Below, piece by piece: positions 32,857 to 41,172 of a stretch of DNA of 64,000 bases; position 1 is the stretch's first letter, and every line of letters starts with the position of its first letter. A model generated the notes under the pieces. It did not search any database. It was not told where the DNA came from and worked only from the letters and a program-made list of their open reading frames with translations. The translations under genes and the position numbers were made by a program. Source of the DNA: an uncultured Clostridia bacterium (lineage in GTDB: Bacteria; Bacillota; Clostridia; Christensenellales; CAG-138); assembly GCA_946411635.1 (NCBI GenBank), contig CAMKES010000003.1:62001-126000 (forward strand). The letters run 5' to 3'.

Positions 32857-33996
32857 TCAGTCCGCGACGTCGACGTCCGGCACGATCAGGATCTCGTAGT
32901 CCGGATACAGAGCGCGGATCTCGGCATGCAGCGATTCGAGCGCTTCCTTCCGGTCGGCGTCGAAGCTCATGACGACGTCGAACCGCGCCGTTTTCCGTTC
33001 CGTGTCCGCATAGAAGCCGTGCATCTGGAGCGCCCATTCGTGCGACAGGACCGCCTCCCGGATCCGGTCCCGCATCTGCGCCGCTTCGTCGTCCGTCGTG
33101 TTGTGGGAATACACGCCGATGCCGGTGAGAATGACGCCGGTTTTGCGGAAGACGTCGTTCTGGATGCGCCGCGTGATGCGGTCGACGTCGTCCACGGTCA
33201 GCGTGTCCGGAAGCTCGACGTGCACGGAGCCGTAGTTTTTGTTCGGTCCGTAATTGAACAGCGTCACGTCGTACGCGCCGAGAACGGATTCCTCCTCGCA
33301 GATGATCCGCTTCAGTTCCTTCACGGACTCCGCGTCCTCGCGCCTGCCGATGATGTCGTTCAGCGTTTCGATCAGCATCTCGATGCCCGCCTTGATAATG
33401 AATCCCGCGATCACGACGCCGACGTAGGCTTCGAGCGACACGCCCCAGATCAGATACACGATCGCCGAGGCGAGCACCGAAGCGGACAGGACCGCGTCGA
33501 ACATCGCGTCCGAGCCGGAGGCGACGAGCGCGCCGGAGTTGACTTTTTTGCCCTGCTTTTTCACGTACAGACCGAGGACCAGCTTGACGGCGATCGCCAC
33601 GGAAATGATGACGAGCGTGACCGTGCCGTAGTCCGCGGCTTCCGGATGAATGATCTTTTTGACCGATTCCACCAGCGACGTGATGCCGGCGTACAGCACC
33701 AGCGCCGCGACGATCATGGAACTCAGATATTCGATTCTGCCGTAGCCAAGCGGATGCTTTTTGTCCGGCTGTTTTGCGCCGAGCTTCGCGCCGATGATCG
33801 TGACGACGCTGGAAAGCGCGTCGGACAGGTTGTTGACCGCGTCCAGAATGATCGCGATCGAGTTGGACATCAGCCCGACGAACGCCTTGAATCCGACGAG
33901 CAGCACGTTCGTCAGGATGCCGACGATGCTGGTCCGGACGATGGTTTTCTCCCGGTTTGCCGTGAGGACGGCGATATCGCTGTTTTCTTTCTGCAT
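32857..33996 (-). CDS. Cation diffusion facilitator (CDF) exporter
   Basis: 379 residues. Six membrane helices: IVRTSIVGILTNVLLVGFKA, then SNSIAIILDAVNNLSDALSS (helix 2, metal-site Asp residues about 44 and 48) and the matching ALVASGSDAMFDAVLSASVL in helix 5; KHPLGYGRIEYLSS is the loop motif. The cytoplasmic C-terminal part (about 205-379) is longer than in YiiP, with a second ferredoxin-like stretch. It should export Zn2+, Mn2+ or Fe2+ against protons. The ATG at 33996 follows AGAGGG; the leader contains TCAAATCCG. Confidence 0.9.
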   Translation of the reverse strand: MQKENSDIAVLTANREKTIVRTSIVGILTNVLLVGFKAFVGLMSNSIAIILDAVNNLSDALSSVVTIIGAKLGAKQPDKKHPLGYGRIEYLSSMIVAALVLYAGITSLVESVKKIIHPEAADYGTVTLVIISVAIAVKLVLGLYVKKQGKKVNSGALVASGSDAMFDAVLSASVLASAIVYLIWGVSLEAYVGVVIAGFIIKAGIEMLIETLNDIIGRREDAESVKELKRIICEEESVLGAYDVTLFNYGPNKNYGSVHVELPDTLTVDDVDRITRRIQNDVFRKTGVILTGIGVYSHNTTDDEAAQMRDRIREAVLSHEWALQMHGFYADTERKTARFDVVMSFDADRKEALESLHAEIRALYPDYEILIVPDVDVAD

Positions 33997-34085
33997 GATT
34001 TTCCCTCTGCGAAAACGGATTTGATTCATTATAGCACGTTTTTCCGGACCGCGCCAGCGGGAATGCGGGTCCGTGCCGTAAAAAA

Positions 34086-34108
34086 GAAAAGGCGGAGTCC
34101 GCCTTTTC
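34086..34108 (-). terminator. Terminator of the NlpC/P60 gene
   Basis: AAAAGGCGGA and TCCGCCTTTT around a two-base loop; T6 follows in the minus direction. Confidence 0.8.
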
Positions 34109-34144
34109 CCGTGTTCGGATGTTTCGCTGCGGCCCGAAGAGCCG

Positions 34145-35839
34145 TCAATCCCAGATGCGGTAGGCCATCAGGAAGTGATCCTTCCAGTACTTGCTCGACA
34201 GGATCGAGTTCGTGATGCGCACCTTGCCCTTCGACGAGGACGCGTCGATCATGCTGCCGCCGCCGAGATAGATGCCGACGTGGCCCTTGGCCATCGACGT
34301 GCCCTTGAACACCATGACGTCGCCGCGCTTGATGTCGCTCATGGACGTGATGCGCTTGTACTTCGTGCAGCTGCGCCACGCGATGCTCGTCATGTAGCTC
34401 TGCTTGACGCCCGCCTGGTTCAGACACCAGTACACGAAGCCGGAGCAGTCGAACTTGTTCGGTCCCTTCGCGCCGCGCACGTACTTGCAGCCGAGCTTGG
34501 ATTCCGCGATCTTGATGAACGCTTCCTTGCCCTTGCCGTAGTTGATCGTGCTGCCGCCGCTGCCGGAATCGCCGTCGTCGGGATTCTTGGTCGGCTTCGG
34601 GGTCGTGCCGGGCTTCGGCGTGGGCGTCGGCTTCGTCGGTTTTCTGGTGGGCTTCGGGGTGGAGGGCTTCGGCGTCGCCGGCGCCTGCTTCGCGTCGTCG
34701 CTCAGAAGCTTGACCATCGTTTCGTAATCGACCGTGCCGGTCGTCTGCAGCTTGTTGCGCTTCTGGAAGGACTGCACCGCCGCCTTGGTCTTTTCCCCGT
34801 AGTAGCCGGTGACCTGCCGGTCGCTCAGGTATCCGTACCGCGCGAGGCGGTCCTGGATGCGCTGTACGTCCGCGCCCTCCGCGCCTTCGGCAAAGACGAA
34901 CGCATCGGCCTCGCCGCTCTTCAGAAGATCGATGGTGGACTTGCCCAGACACCCGTCCACGACAAGACCGTTCTCCTCCTGGAAGCGGCGCACGGCGCTC
35001 TGCGTCATCTTGCCGAACGCGCCGTCCGGCGCATAGGTCAGATAGCCGAGCCGGAACAGGATCTCCTGGCACGCCAGGATCTCCTCGCTCCTGTCGCCGA
35101 TCGCGTAGAAATTGGAAACCGGATCGTCGCCGAGCAGCACTTCGTACGCGGCGTTGTCGATGATCACGCCGGCGGGGAGCGCGTTCTTTTCGCGGAACCG
35201 CGCGACCGCCTTTTCGGTCTCCTCGTCGTATTCGCCGAACGGCGTTCCGTCGAGGTAGCCGAGCTCGATCAGACGTTCCTTTGCGATCTCCACGTCGTCG
35301 CCGTTCGAACCGCGCACCATCGCGTAGGTCAGCGCGTCGTCGGAGAACAGTTTTTCAAAGGTTTCCTTGTCGCAGATGCCGTTCGCGTGCAGACCGTTGC
35401 GCACCTGGAACGCGCGGATCGCGTCTGCGGTACCGTCGGAATACTCGTCGTCCGGCTGCTCGAAGTCGAGGTAATCCAGCTCCATCAGCCGGATCTGGAT
35501 GTCCAGCACGATCGGCTCCTCGTCGCCGCTCATCAGCGCGTCGCCGTTCAGCGGGTGCCGCGACGGCGTGGGCGTGGGCTCCGGCGTGGGGGTGGGGGTC
35601 GGCGTCGGCGTCGGCGCAAGCGTCGGTCCGGGCGTGTCGAGCGCGGGATCCGGCGTCACGTCCGCCTGTTCCGGCGTCGGGGATTCCTCAAAGGTCACGT
35701 CGTCCGCGGGGATCTCCGCGTCCGAGGGCACGTACGCCGTTGCGGCGCAGCCGAGCACGATGAACGCGGCGGCGACGCCGAGCAGGAGATATGCGATGCG
35801 CAGGCGGCGCTTCGATTTGTCGGGATGCGGACGTTCCAT
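34145..35839 (-). CDS. NlpC/P60 hydrolase with peptidoglycan-binding repeats
   Basis: 564 residues. An N-terminal membrane segment (about 14-35), a Pro/Thr linker (62-95, PTPTPTPTPEPTPTP), four peptidoglycan-binding modules (about 108-400; e.g. AIRAFQVRNGLHANGICDKE, AVRRFQEENGLVVDGCLGKS, AVQSFQKRNKLQTTGTVDYE), a second Pro/Lys/Thr linker (405-440) and a C-terminal NlpC/P60 domain with Cys465 (FDCSGFVYWC), KRGDVMVFKG and His520 (GHVGIYLGGG). It should cut peptide cross-bridge stems of the wall as a D,L-endopeptidase. ATG 35839 follows AAGGAG by 6 nt. Confidence 0.92.
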   Translation of the reverse strand: MERPHPDKSKRRLRIAYLLLGVAAAFIVLGCAATAYVPSDAEIPADDVTFEESPTPEQADVTPDPALDTPGPTLAPTPTPTPTPTPEPTPTPSRHPLNGDALMSGDEEPIVLDIQIRLMELDYLDFEQPDDEYSDGTADAIRAFQVRNGLHANGICDKETFEKLFSDDALTYAMVRGSNGDDVEIAKERLIELGYLDGTPFGEYDEETEKAVARFREKNALPAGVIIDNAAYEVLLGDDPVSNFYAIGDRSEEILACQEILFRLGYLTYAPDGAFGKMTQSAVRRFQEENGLVVDGCLGKSTIDLLKSGEADAFVFAEGAEGADVQRIQDRLARYGYLSDRQVTGYYGEKTKAAVQSFQKRNKLQTTGTVDYETMVKLLSDDAKQAPATPKPSTPKPTRKPTKPTPTPKPGTTPKPTKNPDDGDSGSGGSTINYGKGKEAFIKIAESKLGCKYVRGAKGPNKFDCSGFVYWCLNQAGVKQSYMTSIAWRSCTKYKRITSMSDIKRGDVMVFKGTSMAKGHVGIYLGGGSMIDASSSKGKVRITNSILSSKYWKDHFLMAYRIWD

Positions 35840-35959
35840 GGGAAACTCCTTATCGATATACTTGGAGATGGTATCAGTATAAACCCGAAATACAAGAGAT
35901 TTGTGCTTTTTCTTTGAACAAAACGCAACAGAACTGTAAAAAAAGCATGAATGCGCGCA

Positions 35960-35989
35960 CAAAAAACGCGCCCGCGGAGAGCGGGCGCG
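35960..35989 (-). terminator. Terminator of the AlaX-AEC unit
   Basis: CGCGCCCGC and GCGGGCGCG, five-base loop; T6 in the minus direction. Confidence 0.85.
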
Positions 35990-36004
35990 GCCGGATTTCG
36001 CCGG

Positions 36005-37210
36005 TTATTCGTGCAGCAGCACGTTCCGGAAATAGGTCCGAAGCCCCTCGACGGTCTCGCCGATCCCGGACGGCGTCCTTGCGCTGCCCTGCGCGAGCGT
36101 GCCTCTGCCGCCGCCGTTTCCGGAAAGCGCCGTATTCACCGCGCCGATCAGAAGCCCCATGTCGGTCTTCAGACCGTTCGACGCGAGCAGATACGACGTG
36201 CGTTCGCCCGTGACGGAGAACAGGACCGTCAGCGCCTTGCCCTGCATCGTCGCGCCCGCAAGGTTTCTGAGCCGCTTCGGGTCGACGCTTTCGAGGACCT
36301 TCACGATCAGCTTTTTGCCCTTCACGTCCTCGGCTTCGGCGATCAGCGATTTCGCAAGGTACTCGTCCAGCGCGGCGTACGCCTGGCGAAGCTCCCGCTT
36401 CGCGGCGGAAAGCTCGTCGCCCTGCCGGATCACCGCGGTCTCCGCCTGTTCGCGCGACGTCGAGAACCGCAGCGCGATCGCGCTCACCGTGTTCTGCATC
36501 GCCTGCGCGTGAGAGAGCGCCCGCATGCCGCACAGGAACGTGCAGCGCGTGCCGCCCTTATAGGGGATCGCCTCGACGATCTTGAGCTGTCCGATCTCGC
36601 CGGTCCGTCTGACGTGCGGCGCGCAGCAGGTGCACGCGTCGCTGCCCTCGATCGTGACGATGCGGATCGGGGCGGTCAGCCCCTCCGCGTGCTTGCGCAG
36701 CGGAATGCCCTCGAGGTCCTTTTCGCTCTCGTAGATCGTCGCCGTGACCCGCGCGTTTTCGGCGGCGAGCCGGTTTGCAAGCGTTTCGATCTCCGCGATC
36801 CCGTCGTGTCCGACCGGCTTGTCGAGGTCCAGCGTCGCATAGGTCAGCGCGCAGTGGAAGCCCACGTTCTGCGCGCCGAACAGCTTCCACGCGCAGTACG
36901 AGAGCAGATGCTCGCCCGTATGCTGCTGCATGATGTCGAAGCGCCGCGCAAAATCGATCTCGCCGTGCACCGCGTCCCCGACGGCAAACGCGCGGTCCGC
37001 AAGATGCCAAAGCCGCTCGCCCTGCTCGTTCACGTCCGTGATCTTCGCGCCGGACAGCGTGCCGACGTCGCAGGGCTGGCCGCCCTTGTTCGGAAAGAAC
37101 GCGCTTCTGTCGAGCTCGACGAGATACCCGTCCTTCGTTGGTTCGCAGGCGATGACGACCGCGTCGAACGCGGCGGTCATGCTGTCTTCCAGATACAGTC
37201 GTTCGGTCAT
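36005..37210 (-). CDS. Alanyl-tRNA editing protein, AlaX-type
   Basis: 401 residues. The editing domain of AlaRS is complete: GGQPCDVGTL (about 43-52), QQHTGEHLLSYCAWK (zinc His pair about 95 and 99), VGFHCALTYATLDLD and SDACTCCAPHVRRTGEI (Cys and His ligands). The second half is a DHHA1-type domain, ending GGGRGTLAQGSARTPSGIGE. This long form is AlaX-II/AlaXL-like and deacylates Ser-/Gly-tRNA-Ala in trans. Its ATG overlaps the stop of the AEC gene (ATGA), so it is the second gene of a coupled pair. Confidence 0.9.
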   Translation of the reverse strand: MTERLYLEDSMTAAFDAVVIACEPTKDGYLVELDRSAFFPNKGGQPCDVGTLSGAKITDVNEQGERLWHLADRAFAVGDAVHGEIDFARRFDIMQQHTGEHLLSYCAWKLFGAQNVGFHCALTYATLDLDKPVGHDGIAEIETLANRLAAENARVTATIYESEKDLEGIPLRKHAEGLTAPIRIVTIEGSDACTCCAPHVRRTGEIGQLKIVEAIPYKGGTRCTFLCGMRALSHAQAMQNTVSAIALRFSTSREQAETAVIRQGDELSAAKRELRQAYAALDEYLAKSLIAEAEDVKGKKLIVKVLESVDPKRLRNLAGATMQGKALTVLFSVTGERTSYLLASNGLKTDMGLLIGAVNTALSGNGGGRGTLAQGSARTPSGIGETVEGLRTYFRNVLLHE

Positions 37211-38139
37211 TTTGTCAGAATCTCCCCGAAGAAAGTCAGATATACGAACACGGTCAGAAGCGAAAGCACGGTCGTGACCGCAATGAGCTCGCCCGAAAGC
37301 TTCACGTCGCCGCCGAGCTCGCTCGCCATCGGCAGGCACGACATCGCGGTCGGCGCGGCGAACACGATGAAGAGCGACGCAAGCTCGGGTCCCCGAAGCC
37401 CCCCGACGAAGTACGCGAGCGTACATACCGCGGCGGGGAAGACGACGAGCTTCACGGCGCCGATGACCGTCACGAGCTTCCAGTCCTCCCGGAGCGAGCG
37501 GAACGACAGCACGCCGCCGAGCACCAGAAAGCCCAGAGGCGTACACATGCTCTTGAAATATTCGATCGGCTTCAGAATGACGTACGGAAGCTGCAGACCC
37601 GAAAACCGCACGATCAGCGCCAGCACGCCGCCGATGAGGATCGGGTTTTTGATCGTGTTCAGCAGGACCCGTCCGATCTTGACCCTGCCGCCGCGGTTCA
37701 GCTCGTAGCAGAGCACGCCGGTCACGCCGAACAGCGTCGCCGAGATGACGAGCGTAAACGCCATCGTGTCGGTGTGTCCCGGGATCAGCGCCGACGCGAC
37801 CGCAAGGCCGAAGATGCCGTCGTTGCTGCGATACGCCGCCTGCGCGAGCGTGCCGCGTTTTGCGGGATCCTTGGTCAGCGCGCGGGCAAGCAGCAGCGAG
37901 AGCACGAAGGCGACGAGCACACTTCCCATGACCCAGAGCGCGTACTGCCAGCGCGCGGTCTCCCTGCCGGTGACGACGGCGTGGAAAACGAGCGTCGGGA
38001 TGCCGATATAGAATACGATGCGGTTGATCACGCGGAACGCGTCCTCCGAGACGAGCCCGACCCGCCGGATGAGGATGCCGGTCGCCATCAGAAGCACGAG
38101 CGGCATGACGATCTCGAATGATGTCCAAAACTGTTCCAT
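37207..38139 (-). CDS. AEC family transporter
   Basis: 310 residues, ten membrane helices in two groups of five with a charged middle loop (about residue 160). MPLVLLMATGILIRRVGLVS, INRIVFYIGIPTLVFHAVV and RSNDGIFGLAVASAL follow the auxin-efflux-carrier/malate permease family, as does PTAMSCLPMASELGGDVKLSG near the end. A carrier of a small organic anion; substrate unknown. ATG 38139 has no ribosome binding site and lies 7 nt after the -10 box, which predicts a leaderless mRNA. The frame extends upstream over the promoter without a better start. Confidence 0.85.
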   Translation of the reverse strand: MEQFWTSFEIVMPLVLLMATGILIRRVGLVSEDAFRVINRIVFYIGIPTLVFHAVVTGRETARWQYALWVMGSVLVAFVLSLLLARALTKDPAKRGTLAQAAYRSNDGIFGLAVASALIPGHTDTMAFTLVISATLFGVTGVLCYELNRGGRVKIGRVLLNTIKNPILIGGVLALIVRFSGLQLPYVILKPIEYFKSMCTPLGFLVLGGVLSFRSLREDWKLVTVIGAVKLVVFPAAVCTLAYFVGGLRGPELASLFIVFAAPTAMSCLPMASELGGDVKLSGELIAVTTVLSLLTVFVYLTFFGEILTK

Positions 38140-38146
38140 ACCCGAT

Positions 38147-38175
38147 ATTGTACCGTATCCGCGCGCGGATTGCAA
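38147..38175 (-). promoter_or_regulatory. Promoter of AEC gene (leaderless placement)
   Basis: Minus strand -35 TTGCAA (38175-38170), 17-bp spacer, -10 TACAAT (38152-38147), 7 nt before the ATG. Confidence 0.7.
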
Positions 38176-38197
38176 CGATATATTCCGCCCGTTTTCG

Positions 38198-38226
38198 TTG
38201 ACAAGACGCGCGGCGGACTCTATAAT
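38198..38226 (+). promoter_or_regulatory. Consensus promoter of the carbamate kinase gene
   Basis: -35 TTGACA (38198-38203), 17-bp spacer, -10 TATAAT (38221-38226): a perfect sigma-A consensus, so strong constitutive expression is likely. Confidence 0.88.
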
Positions 38227-38271
38227 GATTGCGGTAAATCACGTGCAGCGCACGATCAGGAGGATTATGAA

Positions 38272-39198
38272 ATGAAGAAACTCGTCATCGCCCTCGGCGG
38301 CAACGCGCTGGGCAACACGCCGTACGAGCAGCTGAAGCTCGTCACCGAGACCGCGAAGCCTATCGTCGATCTCATCGAGGCGGGCAACCAGGTCGTCATC
38401 GCGCACGGCAACGGTCCGCAGGTCGGCATGATCAATCTCGCGATGTCCACCGCGGCGAACGCCGGGGCGATCAAATCCGACATGCCGTTCCCCGAGTGCG
38501 GCGCGATGAGCCAGGGCTACATCGGCTACCATCTGCAGAACAGCATCCAGAACGAGCTCAAGGCGCGCGGCATCAAAAAGAACGTCGCGACCGTCGTCAC
38601 GCAAGTGCTCGTCGACGAGAACGACCCGGCGTTTTCGCATCCCACCAAGCCGATCGGCGCGTTCTATTCCAAAGAGGAAGCGGACCGCATCGCGGCGGAG
38701 AAGGGCTACACGATGATCGAGGACGCGGGCCGCGGCTACCGTCAGGTCGTGCCGAGCCCGAAGCCCGTCGACGTCGTGGAAAAGGACATGGTCAACACCC
38801 TGATCGACGCGGGTCACGTCGTCATCACCGTGGGCGGCGGCGGCATTCCGGTCATTGAAAAGGACGGAAAGCTCGTCGGCGTTCCCGCCGTCATCGACAA
38901 GGACTTCGCGTCCGCGAAGCTCGCCGAGCTCGTGCATGCCGACGCGCTCGTCATCCTCACCGCAGTCGACCGCGTTGCGATCAACTGGGGCAAGCCGGAT
39001 CAGGAATCGCTCGAGCGCATGACCTGCGAGGAAGCGGAGCGCTACTGCAAAGAGGGGCACTTCGCGCCCGGCTCCATGCTGCCGAAGGTCCAGGCGGCCG
39101 TGAGCTTTGCGCGCACCGGCGGCGAAGCGATCATCGCGTCCCTCGAAAACGCGGCGGCGGCGCTGCGCGGCGAGAGCGGCACCAAGGTCACGAAATAA
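38272..39198 (+). CDS. arcC: Carbamate kinase
   Basis: 308 residues. The amino-acid kinase fold has LVIALGGNALGN at the start, VVIAHGNGPQVGMINLA (about 42-58), SQGYIGYHLQNSIQNEL, VVTQVLVDENDPAF and HVVITVGGGGIPV (about 182-194), all typical of ArcC. It makes ATP from carbamoyl phosphate and ADP in arginine, citrulline or agmatine breakdown, or the reverse. There is no arcA or arcB nearby, so it acts as a stand-alone gene. ATG 38272 has AGGAGG at 8 nt, and the promoter is a perfect consensus. Confidence 0.95.
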   Translation: MKKLVIALGGNALGNTPYEQLKLVTETAKPIVDLIEAGNQVVIAHGNGPQVGMINLAMSTAANAGAIKSDMPFPECGAMSQGYIGYHLQNSIQNELKARGIKKNVATVVTQVLVDENDPAFSHPTKPIGAFYSKEEADRIAAEKGYTMIEDAGRGYRQVVPSPKPVDVVEKDMVNTLIDAGHVVITVGGGGIPVIEKDGKLVGVPAVIDKDFASAKLAELVHADALVILTAVDRVAINWGKPDQESLERMTCEEAERYCKEGHFAPGSMLPKVQAAVSFARTGGEAIIASLENAAAALRGESGTKVTK

Positions 39199-39210
39199 CC
39201 GTTTGCACGC

Positions 39211-39236
39211 AAAAGCACCCGAGCGGGTGCTTTTTT
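39211..39236 (+). terminator. Terminator of arcC
   Basis: AAAAGCACCC and GGGTGCTTTTTT around a GAGC loop. Confidence 0.92.
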
Positions 39237-39238
39237 CG

Positions 39239-39267
39239 TTGACACCGCTTTTTTCGGGCGGTATACT
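39239..39267 (+). promoter_or_regulatory. Promoter of the zinc-ribbon pair
   Basis: -35 TTGACA (39239-39244), 17-bp spacer, -10 TATACT (39262-39267), directly behind the arcC terminator. Confidence 0.8.
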
Positions 39268-39299
39268 GATGATCAGAAAAAAGGGGGAGGTATCCAACT

Positions 39300-39755
39300 G
39301 TGTTCAACAACATCGGCAAAAAGATCAAAACGCTTGCGAAGGTCATCTTCTGGATCACGTTCATCATGTTCGTACTCGGCGCGATCGGCGGCGGCATCGC
39401 CATCTTCGCCACCCAGGATTGCGAGGAGTATCCCGCATACATCGCTGCGGGGATCGCCGTCATGCTCGTCGGCGGCGGGATCGGCTTCCTGATCGCATGG
39501 ATCGGCTCGTTCTTTATGTACGGCTACGGCCAGCTGATCGACGACACCGAGATCAACCGCAAAACGAATCAGAAGATCCTCGCGCAGCTCGGCGGCGAAG
39601 CGGTTCCCGAGGAGCCCGCCGCGCCGGTTGCGCCGGTTGCGCCGGTCGTTCCGCAGGAACCCAAGGCGGAAGGCGAATGGTTCTGCCGCAAGTGCGGATT
39701 CAAAAACGACGCGTCCGCGAAGTTCTGCATGCGCTGCGGCACGCCGAACGAATAA
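39300..39755 (+). CDS. Membrane protein with C-terminal zinc ribbon
   Basis: 151 residues: an N-terminal basic amphipathic piece (NNIGKKIKTLAKV), two membrane helices (about 14-36 and 45-72), a charged helix (NRKTNQKILAQLGG), a Pro/Ala linker and a zinc ribbon WFCRKCGFKNDASAKFCMRC (about 128-147). The GTG at 39300 follows GGGGGAGG at 9 nt. It is a paralogue of the next gene. These two-helix/zinc-ribbon proteins are common and uncharacterised in Clostridia; nothing in the context gives a role. Confidence 0.75.
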   Translation: MFNNIGKKIKTLAKVIFWITFIMFVLGAIGGGIAIFATQDCEEYPAYIAAGIAVMLVGGGIGFLIAWIGSFFMYGYGQLIDDTEINRKTNQKILAQLGGEAVPEEPAAPVAPVAPVVPQEPKAEGEWFCRKCGFKNDASAKFCMRCGTPNE

Positions 39756-39818
39756 CACGAAAGAAGGGGCTGCTTCGCCGGCCCTTTTCCTTTTTTTCAA
39801 AAAGGAGGGAACACGGAT

Positions 39819-40430
39819 ATGTTTGACAACGTCGGAAGCAGAATGAAAGGCCTTGCAAAGGTCGTGTTCGCGGTGATCCTCATCGCAGCGCTCGTCGGCG
39901 CGATCCTTTCGGCGATCGCGGTGGGCAAAGCCGCGGCGATCAGCTGCAACGCGGAACGGTACGTCTATTACGGCGAGAAGGACGAAGGGGCTGGCATGTT
40001 TGCCGGCATCGGCACGTTTATTGCGGTCATGCTTGCCGGATTCGTCTCCGCGTATTTTACCGGCGCGCTGGTATACGCGGTCGGCGAGGCGGTCGAAAAC
40101 TCGGAAGCCGCCAAAAAGGCGGCGGAGCAGAACCGCGCCATGCTGCTGAAGCTGACCGGTTCGGGAGCCGGGTCCGAAGCGCCTGCGAACAAACAGACCG
40201 TGAAGGATGCGCCGCCCGCGGCGAAAAAAGACGCCGTCGTGCTCGACGACACGAAAATGCGCTGCCCGAAGTGCGGCGCGGTGCAGCCGAAGGGGCGCAG
40301 CGTCTGCTGGGACTGCAGCTTCAGATTCGAGGAAGCGCCCGCGCCCGAAGAATGGCTCTGCCGCAAGTGCGGCATGAAGAACGAAGCGGACGCAAGATTC
40401 TGCATGCGCTGCGGCACGCCGAAGCCGTAA
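39819..40430 (+). CDS. Membrane protein with two zinc ribbons (paralogue)
   Basis: 203 residues with the same start (MFDNVGSRMKGLAKVVF) and two membrane helices as its neighbour, but two ribbons: MRCPKCGAVQPKGRSVCWDC (about 146-165) and LCRKCGMKNEADARFCMRCG (about 180-199). The first ribbon is an insertion relative to the paralogue. ATG 39819 has GGAGGG. The 63-bp gap before it holds a weak hairpin with a T run that could attenuate expression. Confidence 0.75.
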   Translation: MFDNVGSRMKGLAKVVFAVILIAALVGAILSAIAVGKAAAISCNAERYVYYGEKDEGAGMFAGIGTFIAVMLAGFVSAYFTGALVYAVGEAVENSEAAKKAAEQNRAMLLKLTGSGAGSEAPANKQTVKDAPPAAKKDAVVLDDTKMRCPKCGAVQPKGRSVCWDCSFRFEEAPAPEEWLCRKCGMKNEADARFCMRCGTPKP

Positions 40431-40443
40431 CGGATCAAAAAAC

Positions 40444-40478
40444 GACCGGCGTCCGGATCCCCGGACGCCGGTTTTTTC
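40444..40478. terminator. Bidirectional terminator
   Basis: An 11-bp stem ACCGGCGTCCG/CGGACGCCGGT with T6 on each strand, between the convergent zinc-ribbon and YgjV-type genes. Confidence 0.88.
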
Positions 40479-40491
40479 CGTCGGATTGCCG

Positions 40492-41118
40492 TCAGTCGTT
40501 CCCGCCGGTCAGCGACTTCACGTAGACGCCGTCTTCGCCCTTCGTAAAGCCCATCTTTTCAAGATACGCCGCGTGCGCCGGCGAATCGGCGGCGCAGGAA
40601 AGCTCCGTGATGCCGAAGGACGGAAGCTTTTCGTAAATGAATCGGCCCACGGAGCAGTCGCGGTACGTCGGCGTCGTGTAATCGAGCAGAACGTCGAATC
40701 GCTCGCCGCTGCGCGTTCCGAGGAGCACGCCCGCCGCGCAGTCGTCCATCAGCACCAGATAGCCCTCCGACTGCCGGATGCGTTCCCTGCTGATATTCGG
40801 AAAATACGTTCGGATGTCGTCCCCGTACTTGCCCGTGAACCATTCCGCAAAGCCGTCGGTTCCGTTCAGCTTCTGGATCTCGTACCCTTTGCCCGCCTTG
40901 CGCCGGAGCTTCAGCAGCTGATACACGTTGATCGCCACGAGGGCCGCGTTCAGGATCGCCGTGGGGTACGAGCGGATCAGCAATGCGTAGACCGCGAAGA
41001 TCGCGCTGCCGATGAGGTTGAACACGCGCAGCCGCACGACCGACGTCATCAGCATCGAAACGAGGACCAGCCCCGTGCCGAGATATCCGATCAGCTCATA
41101 GATCAAAGCCCAGTTCAT
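40492..41118 (-). CDS. YgjV-like membrane protein with GNAT-like domain
   Basis: 208 residues. Residues 1-75 are three membrane helices of the YgjV type (IYELIGYLGTGLVLVSMLMT, VRLRVFNLIGSAIFAVYALL, SYPTAILNAALVAINVYQLL). From about 80 on it is cytoplasmic and looks like the core of a GNAT-like fold: EGYLVLMDDCAAGVLLGTR, VLLDYTTPTYRDCSVGRFIY and AAYLEKMGFTKGEDG. The acetyl-CoA loop is not of the classical R-x-x-G-x-G form, so activity is uncertain. ATG 41118 follows AGGAGGAG. Confidence 0.7.
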   Translation of the reverse strand: MNWALIYELIGYLGTGLVLVSMLMTSVVRLRVFNLIGSAIFAVYALLIRSYPTAILNAALVAINVYQLLKLRRKAGKGYEIQKLNGTDGFAEWFTGKYGDDIRTYFPNISRERIRQSEGYLVLMDDCAAGVLLGTRSGERFDVLLDYTTPTYRDCSVGRFIYEKLPSFGITELSCAADSPAHAAYLEKMGFTKGEDGVYVKSLTGGND

Positions 41119-41172
41119 CGTTTCTCCTCCTGTCGTATGAGATCGGCGGGGACGGGCGCCGCCCGTCCGGGC

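Noticed and set aside
36005..38242. AlaX and AEC fused in one reading frame
   Set aside because: The frame stays open upstream of the AlaX ATG only as a shadow of the AEC gene, which is in a different frame with full membrane helices.
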